Assembly (NCBI GenBank): GCA_017416055.1
Contig: JAFQDI010000226.1
Coordinates: forward strand, 1-10,223
Direction: 5' to 3'
Source: Lachnospiraceae bacterium
Lineage (GTDB): Bacteria; Bacillota_A; Clostridia; Lachnospirales; Lachnospiraceae
DNA: 10,223 nt
A model generated the notes under the pieces. It saw nothing but the letters and a program-made list of their open reading frames with translations, searched no databases and was not told where the DNA came from. This document shows positions 6,015-10,223 of this stretch, piece after piece. The stretch's first letter is position 1. Every line of letters begins with the position of its first letter. The translations under genes and the position numbers were made by a program.

Positions 6015-8639
6015 AATCAATTTGCACACATACAGTTTCAAGGTACATTTCGTAGCTATCAGCAGCGTGTGCTCGATCATGCAGATAGCTATCTGAAAGA
6101 TGGAAAACTCAATATCGTTGCTGCTCCCGGAAGCGGAAAGACGGTTCTGGGATTGGAATTGATTCGAAGAATCGGATCTCCTTGTATTGTTTTTTCGCCC
6201 ACAACAGCGATTCGTCAACAGTGGGGTGAGCGTTTTAAAGATCTTTTCCTTGAAGATAAGAGCGATTTTGATCAACTCTTTTCAACTGATCTACACACCA
6301 TTCGGCTTTTGAATTCGGTTACCTATCAAGCCCTCTACACTGCTGTTGAGAAGGTTTCCGTCGATGATGACACGGACATCGACTGCTCCGACATCGATTT
6401 GTTTGCGGCAATGAGGGTGTATGGCATCAAAACCATTTGCTTGGATGAAGCGCATCATCTCAAAAATGAATGGCAGAGAGCACTGGAAAAGTTTGTTTTG
6501 GCACTTGACCGGGACGTCAAAATAATTTCGTTGACGGCAACACCTCCCTACGATGCAGAAGGGACGGAGTGGAGCAGATATATAAGCCTCTGTGGCGAGA
6601 TTGATGAGGAGATATTCGTTCCCGAACTTGTGGGGCAGAATACACTTTGTCCGCATCAGGACTATGTATATTTTAACTATCCCACCGAAACCGAGATGGT
6701 AAGTTTTCGAGAATATAGAGAGCAAGCTGCGTTAGCGGTGGAAGAGCTTGGAAAACTTGAGTTGTTTGCGCAAGTTTGGCAGACCTTAAATGCACAAAGA
6801 GATTATGAAATCTTATTTTCCTCTGCAAAGCAATACATTGCACTCATTGTTTTGCTTCATCATTATGGTTTTATGATGAATAGAAAGCTGATTCGCGAAC
6901 TAACTGCTGGGAAGGGATTACCCTTTTTCAAAATGCAGTATGCGGAAACTGCGGTACAATTTTTGCTTGACGGCGAGTTGATTCGCGATGATCAAAAGGA
7001 CGAGATTATAGGCATTTTAAAGAAAAATGCAGTCTATGACAAGCGAAAAGCTGCGTTGGTATTGAATGAAAAATTGAAGCGTGCGTTGATTTCTTCGGTT
7101 GGAAAGTTGGAAAGCATCGGGAAAATAGCCTGCAATGAGATTGTCACGATGGGCCGGCAGCTTCGTATGCTCGTTTTAACAGATTATATTAAAAAAGAGA
7201 ATCTGTCTAAAATTGCGACAGCAGAAGCATTCAATTCGGTCAGTGTGGTCAGCATTTTTGAAACACTTCGCCGCACAAATCCGGATGTGAGTATTGGTGT
7301 TCTTTCAGGGACGCTTGTGATTCTTCCCAAGACGATTGACCTTTCAGATATTAAGCATAAAAAAGAGGATATTCCAAACACGGATTATTGCACGGTTACG
7401 TTTTCGGGTTCAACTCATCGGTCTGTCGATTACGTTGGAAAACTGTTTGAGCAGGGTAAAATTCAAATTCTTGTCGGAACCAAATCTCTTCTTGGGGAGG
7501 GGTGGGATTCCCCGTGTATCAATTCTCTGATTTTGGCGAGTTTTGTGGGCAGTTTTGTTTTGTCCAATCAGATGCGTGGACGGGCGATTCGTATTGACAA
7601 AAGTGACCCGAATAAGTCGGCCAATATTTGGCATTTGGTTACAGTAGAACCGGAATATCTTTTCAAAGAAAAAGTGACCGAGCGTATTAAGGAATATACT
7701 CATCAAGATCATAGTGTGTTGACCTCCTGTGATTTTGAGGTTTTAAAACGTCGATTTGACTCCTTTATGGGACCTAATTACACAACGAGTGTTATCGAAA
7801 GCGGAATTGAGCGAATTACGGTGATCAAGCCGCCTTATGATAAGGATGGGATTGAACGCATCAATGCAGAAATGCTTGAACTGTCATCGAGACGCGAAGC
7901 GGTAAGAGAAAAATGGAGCGGAGAGGTTTCTGACGGTAAATATGCCGTCGGTGTGGAAACAGAAATTCCTAAGGAAATGAAAGTTCCGGTATTTACTTTT
8001 TGGAATTTTGCACTTAATGCCCTGATCGTTGCAGCACAAATCGCTTCTTTACAATCGTTATGGAGATTGATTATACAAAAGAATTTTCCCATGACCTTTG
8101 GAATGATTGCGGTTATGATAGGTTTGTCTGTTCTTTTCTATAACAAAGCAAAAAAGATGGTGCTACATTCAAACCCCGCGCGGTCAATCAAGGCGCTTGG
8201 AATCGCCGTTTATAAGACCTTGTGCGAATGTGAGCTGATTTCACCATCGGCAAAAGTTGAGACGAAAGAGCACAAAGAACTTTATTTTGTGACGTTGCAT
8301 TTGCGAAATGCATCGATTCACGATCAAAATGTGTTCAATACCGCGATGGCGGAAATGCTCTCCCCTATTGAGAATCCGAGATACATACTAATTGCCAAGA
8401 CGATGCTTAAGCGATACAATTACACCTTTTCTTTTGCTTGTCCATCCATCATAGGCAAGAAAAAGGAATACGTAGAAATTCTCGCGGAGAAACTGAAGGC
8501 GACAACAGGCAATTTTGAACCCGTGTACACACACCGAGAGGATGGCCGCAGACTGATTCTCAAATGCAGAAAGTATTCATATATCACGTATAATGAGAAG
8601 GCAGTGGGAAAGAAACACAGAGTTTCTCACTGGGAATGA
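6012..8639 (+). CDS. Superfamily 2 DEAH helicase with predicted membrane hairpin
   Basis: From the ATG at 6012 the protein has 875 residues. It carries a complete SF2 helicase core: a Q-motif-like FRSYQQRVL (13-21), Walker A APGSGKT (38-44), PTTAIRQQW (63-71), DEAH (145-148), SLTATPP (173-179), motif V GTKSLLGEGWDSP (489-501) and motif VI NQMRGRAIR (519-527). A long insertion of about 280 residues (200-480) separates the two RecA-like lobes. After the core come two hydrophobic segments, about 661-688 and 694-711, with only a few residues between them, predicting a membrane hairpin with both ends in the cytoplasm. Residues about 720-875 form a mixed-charge domain I do not recognise. Such proteins couple ATP hydrolysis to movement on or unwinding of DNA or RNA; the substrate is unknown. 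Composition is AT-richer than rlmD, suggesting transfer. The small zinc-ribbon gene follows after 22 bp. Helicase identity is certain, membrane anchoring likely, any defence role speculative. Confidence 0.88.
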   Translation: MNQFAHIQFQGTFRSYQQRVLDHADSYLKDGKLNIVAAPGSGKTVLGLELIRRIGSPCIVFSPTTAIRQQWGERFKDLFLEDKSDFDQLFSTDLHTIRLLNSVTYQALYTAVEKVSVDDDTDIDCSDIDLFAAMRVYGIKTICLDEAHHLKNEWQRALEKFVLALDRDVKIISLTATPPYDAEGTEWSRYISLCGEIDEEIFVPELVGQNTLCPHQDYVYFNYPTETEMVSFREYREQAALAVEELGKLELFAQVWQTLNAQRDYEILFSSAKQYIALIVLLHHYGFMMNRKLIRELTAGKGLPFFKMQYAETAVQFLLDGELIRDDQKDEIIGILKKNAVYDKRKAALVLNEKLKRALISSVGKLESIGKIACNEIVTMGRQLRMLVLTDYIKKENLSKIATAEAFNSVSVVSIFETLRRTNPDVSIGVLSGTLVILPKTIDLSDIKHKKEDIPNTDYCTVTFSGSTHRSVDYVGKLFEQGKIQILVGTKSLLGEGWDSPCINSLILASFVGSFVLSNQMRGRAIRIDKSDPNKSANIWHLVTVEPEYLFKEKVTERIKEYTHQDHSVLTSCDFEVLKRRFDSFMGPNYTTSVIESGIERITVIKPPYDKDGIERINAEMLELSSRREAVREKWSGEVSDGKYAVGVETEIPKEMKVPVFTFWNFALNALIVAAQIASLQSLWRLIIQKNFPMTFGMIAVMIGLSVLFYNKAKKMVLHSNPARSIKALGIAVYKTLCECELISPSAKVETKEHKELYFVTLHLRNASIHDQNVFNTAMAEMLSPIENPRYILIAKTMLKRYNYTFSFACPSIIGKKKEYVEILAEKLKATTGNFEPVYTHREDGRRLILKCRKYSYITYNEKAVGKKHRVSHWE

Positions 8640-8661
8640 CGTTCTATGGGAAAGGAGAAAA

Positions 8662-8910
8662 ATGAAGGCCTCCATCATCGCAGCACATGATTACTGCACA
8701 AACAACAGAAAATATTTACTCAACGATTCAGTTTGCGGTTGTTTTTACTGTCTAAGCATTTTTTCTCCGACAGAAATTACAGACTGGCCCGATGAATCAG
8801 ACGGAACAGCACGTTGCCCTCACTGCGGCATCGATGCAGTGATCGGGGAGAGTTCGGGTTATCCCATCACAAAGGAATTTTTGGAAGAAATGCAGAAGTA
8901 TTGGTTTTGA
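8662..8910 (+). CDS. Small zinc-ribbon protein of unknown function
   Basis: The ATG at 8662 follows GGAG (8654-8657) by four bases and gives an 82-residue protein. An in-frame ATG at 8593 would overlap the helicase end and has no better site. Two cysteine pairs, CFYC (27-30) and CPHC (52-55), are spaced as in a zinc ribbon, and Cys25 is a further nearby cysteine. The tail GIDAVIGESSGYPITKEFL followed by EEMQKYWF resembles a family of short, conserved cytoplasmic proteins common in Firmicutes, for which I know no function. The absence of a membrane helix or signal peptide suggests a cytoplasmic protein that may bind nucleic acid or another protein. It lies 22 bp after the helicase and 12 bp before the fused GNAT gene, so all three may share a transcript. 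Whether it works with the helicase is unknown. Confidence 0.75.
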   Translation: MKASIIAAHDYCTNNRKYLLNDSVCGCFYCLSIFSPTEITDWPDESDGTARCPHCGIDAVIGESSGYPITKEFLEEMQKYWF

Positions 8911-8922
8911 AGGAGAAAAATC

Positions 8923-9951
8923 ATGACACACACCTCATCCCCCACCATATATACCGACCGATTACGTTTACACTCACTCACCGACAACGACGTGAATGCG
9001 GTCATCGACCTGCTGACGGACCCTGAGATCATTCAGACCTACATGGTTCCGGATTTTCGGTCACACGATGAAGCAAGGAATATGTTTGAACGGTTCAAAC
9101 AACTGTCTGAATCGGACGAGCGCTTTGTGTACGGTATCTATCTGGAGGACGAGCTGATCGGTCTCATCAATGATGTGGGGATCAGTGGAAAAGAGATCGA
9201 GTTGGGTTATGTGATCCACCCTAGACGTAAGAACAGAGGATTTGCGACGGAAGTGCTGGCGACAGCCATGCGGGAATTGTTTCACGCCGGATACGAGGTC
9301 GTGCGAGCGGGTGCCTTTGAGGAGAATGTGGCGAGTGTCCGCGTGATGGAAAAATGCAGAATGGTTCGAACGGACCAAAAGGAAGAGATCGAGTATCGTG
9401 GGAAAATACATCACTGTGTTTTTTATGAAGGGAGAAAAGAAATGATGAAAGAGCGTTTTTTGTTCCGCGCCATCCTTCCCGATGAAGCAGACCGGGCGGT
9501 TATGATCGAGCAGATTTGTTTTCCGCCTCATGAGGCTTGCTCAGAGAAGCATATGAAGGAGCGGATTGCGAAGGCACCGGAGCTGTTTTTGGTTGCGGTG
9601 GACAGAGAAAATGGGGAGATCGCCGGTTTTTTGAATGGGTTATCGACGAACGAGGAGTCATTTCGGGATGAGTTTTTTACGGATGCGGAGCTTTATGATC
9701 CGGATGGAAAGTATGTCATGCTGTTGGGACTGGATGTGCTGCCCGAATATCGCAGACAGGGCCTTGGGACGGCTCTGATGACTGAGTATGCACATCGGGA
9801 ACGCCAGAATGGTCGCCGGGCGTTGGTGCTGACTTGCCTGCAGGATAAGGTTGCGATGTATCAGAAGATGGGCTTTCGCGATGACGGCATCGCGAATTCC
9901 ACTTGGGGCGGAGAAGAGTGGCATGAGATGAGTATCCGAATAGGTGAATGA
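8923..9951 (+). CDS. Tandem fusion of two GNAT N-acetyltransferases
   Basis: This 342-residue protein contains two complete GNAT domains. Domain one (about 8-170) resembles the RimJ/RimL type: the start TDRLRLHSLTDNDVNAV, motif A ELGYVIHPRRKNRGFATEV (93-111) and motif B NVASVRVMEKCRM (135-147). Domain two (about 178-342) resembles aralkylamine-acetyltransferase-like GNATs: CFPPHEACS (199-207), motif A DVLPEYRRQGLGTALM (271-286) and the MYQKMGF segment (312-318). Both motif A regions keep the glycine-rich acetyl-CoA loop, so both may be active, each on its own unknown amine substrate. The start is set by GGAG (8912-8915) seven bases before the ATG. At the junction, Met174-Met175 are preceded by a good ribosome binding site, as if domain two had been a separate gene. 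It is the last gene before the shared terminator. Confidence 0.88.
   Translation: MTHTSSPTIYTDRLRLHSLTDNDVNAVIDLLTDPEIIQTYMVPDFRSHDEARNMFERFKQLSESDERFVYGIYLEDELIGLINDVGISGKEIELGYVIHPRRKNRGFATEVLATAMRELFHAGYEVVRAGAFEENVASVRVMEKCRMVRTDQKEEIEYRGKIHHCVFYEGRKEMMKERFLFRAILPDEADRAVMIEQICFPPHEACSEKHMKERIAKAPELFLVAVDRENGEIAGFLNGLSTNEESFRDEFFTDAELYDPDGKYVMLLGLDVLPEYRRQGLGTALMTEYAHRERQNGRRALVLTCLQDKVAMYQKMGFRDDGIANSTWGGEEWHEMSIRIGE
9430..9447 (+). promoter_or_regulatory. Internal ribosome binding site at the GNAT-GNAT junction
   Basis: GGGAG at 9430-9434 lies seven bases before an in-frame ATG at 9442, followed by a second ATG at 9445. These encode Met174 and Met175, exactly where the first GNAT domain ends and the second begins. 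The arrangement copies a normal gene start, so the second domain may also be made on its own, or this may be a relic of two formerly separate genes. An intended frame break lost by one or a few base changes is an equally simple reading. Confidence 0.5.
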
Positions 9952-9954
9952 AAA

Positions 9955-9984
9955 GGGCTGGTCGGCAATGTTGCCGGCCAGCCT
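9955..9984. terminator. Bidirectional hairpin terminator between converging genes
   Basis: GGCTGGTCGGCAA (9956-9968) pairs with TTGCCGGCCAGCC (9971-9983): thirteen consecutive base pairs with one G-T wobble on the plus-strand RNA, and a very tight centre, so the last pairs probably open into a loop. On the minus strand it is followed by TTTT (9954-9951), which suits termination of ald. On the plus strand the downstream sequence is pyrimidine-rich but has no clean T run. It starts just after the stop of the fused GNAT gene and ends 12 bp before the ald stop. Confidence 0.8.
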
Positions 9985-9995
9985 TCCTATCGTTC

Positions 9996-10223
9996 TTAAA
10001 TCAGTTCGTTAGGATTGGTATATTCCAGCCCGAATGCTTCAGCGACGTTTCGGTAGGTGCATTTTCCGTCGTAGCAGTTTAAGCCCTCCAAAAGGCCTTT
10101 GTCCTCAGCGCATGCCTGCTCCAGTCCTTTGGATGCGATTCGCAGACCGTAGGGGAGCGTTGCATTGACCAAAGCCTGCGTGGAGGTACGGGAGACTGCA
10201 CCGGGCATATTTGCCACACAGTA
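9996..10223 (-). CDS. ald: Alanine dehydrogenase, C-terminal end (enters from the right edge)
   Basis: The minus-strand frame is open from the window edge to a TAA at 9998-9996, giving the last 75 residues. The sequence VANMPGAVSRTSTQAL, then NATLPYGLRIASKG, then the tail around TYRNVAEAFGLEY, is the standard C-terminal block of alanine dehydrogenase. This enzyme reversibly oxidises L-alanine to pyruvate and ammonia with NAD. The family is about 370 residues long; the catalytic and NAD-binding core lies outside the window. The closely related transhydrogenase alpha subunit was considered, but the TSTxALxNATLPY pattern followed by an early end fits alanine dehydrogenase. It converges with the fused GNAT gene and shares its terminator hairpin. 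Its promoter is outside the window. Confidence 0.9.
   Translation of the reverse strand, partial: YCVANMPGAVSRTSTQALVNATLPYGLRIASKGLEQACAEDKGLLEGLNCYDGKCTYRNVAEAFGLEYTNPNELI

Noticed and set aside
8565..8594. TATAAT at 8589-8594 near the end of the helicase gene as a promoter for the zinc-ribbon gene
   Set aside because: The only -35 candidate at a sensible distance matches about three of six bases, and such hexamers are expected by chance in this AT-rich coding sequence.
4740..8925. Direct repeats or attachment sites bounding the accessory block
   Set aside because: I looked for matching repeats near the rlmD stop and near the zinc-ribbon or fused GNAT genes and saw none, and there is no integrase or transposase in the window.

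Overview
The window comes from a low-to-mid GC Gram-positive anaerobe, most likely a Clostridia/Lachnospiraceae-type Firmicute. The evidence is a MutS2 with no classical MutS context, a YhaM-type exoribonuclease of exactly Bacillus-like length (314 aa), an iron-sulfur RlmD/RlmCD-type rRNA methyltransferase, an alanine dehydrogenase, and strong GGAG-type ribosome binding sites 4-8 nt before most starts. I cannot name a genus or species.

Left part (1-4771): conserved chromosomal genes. The N-terminal 249 codons of mutS2 run leftward out of the window. Divergent from it, a sigma-A-like promoter (about 904-932) drives a rightward, closely spaced group: a membrane-anchored HtrA-like protein with a PDZ domain whose three catalytic positions all appear to be replaced, a YhaM-type 3'-5' exoribonuclease, and a 23S rRNA m5U methyltransferase. 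The gaps are 47 and 38 nt, so these are probably one operon.

Middle part (4772-8910): an accessory block, visibly more AT-rich than the rRNA methyltransferase gene beside it. It begins immediately after the methyltransferase stop codon with a decayed fragment of a RhuM-family gene. A GNAT acetyltransferase follows, then a promoter-like region with an inverted repeat straddling the -10 box, then an 875-residue superfamily 2 DEAH helicase with a predicted two-helix membrane hairpin near residues 661-711 and a C-terminal domain I do not recognise. A small zinc-ribbon protein follows 22 nt downstream. The membrane-anchored helicase is the best candidate for an undescribed system; a defence or nucleic-acid-surveillance role is only an inference from its architecture and setting.

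Right part (8923-10223): a tandem fusion of two GNAT acetyltransferases with an apparent internal ribosome binding site at the domain junction, a strong hairpin terminator shared by converging genes, and the C-terminal 75 codons of alanine dehydrogenase (ald) entering on the minus strand. No tRNA, rRNA, CRISPR array, transposase or integrase was seen.
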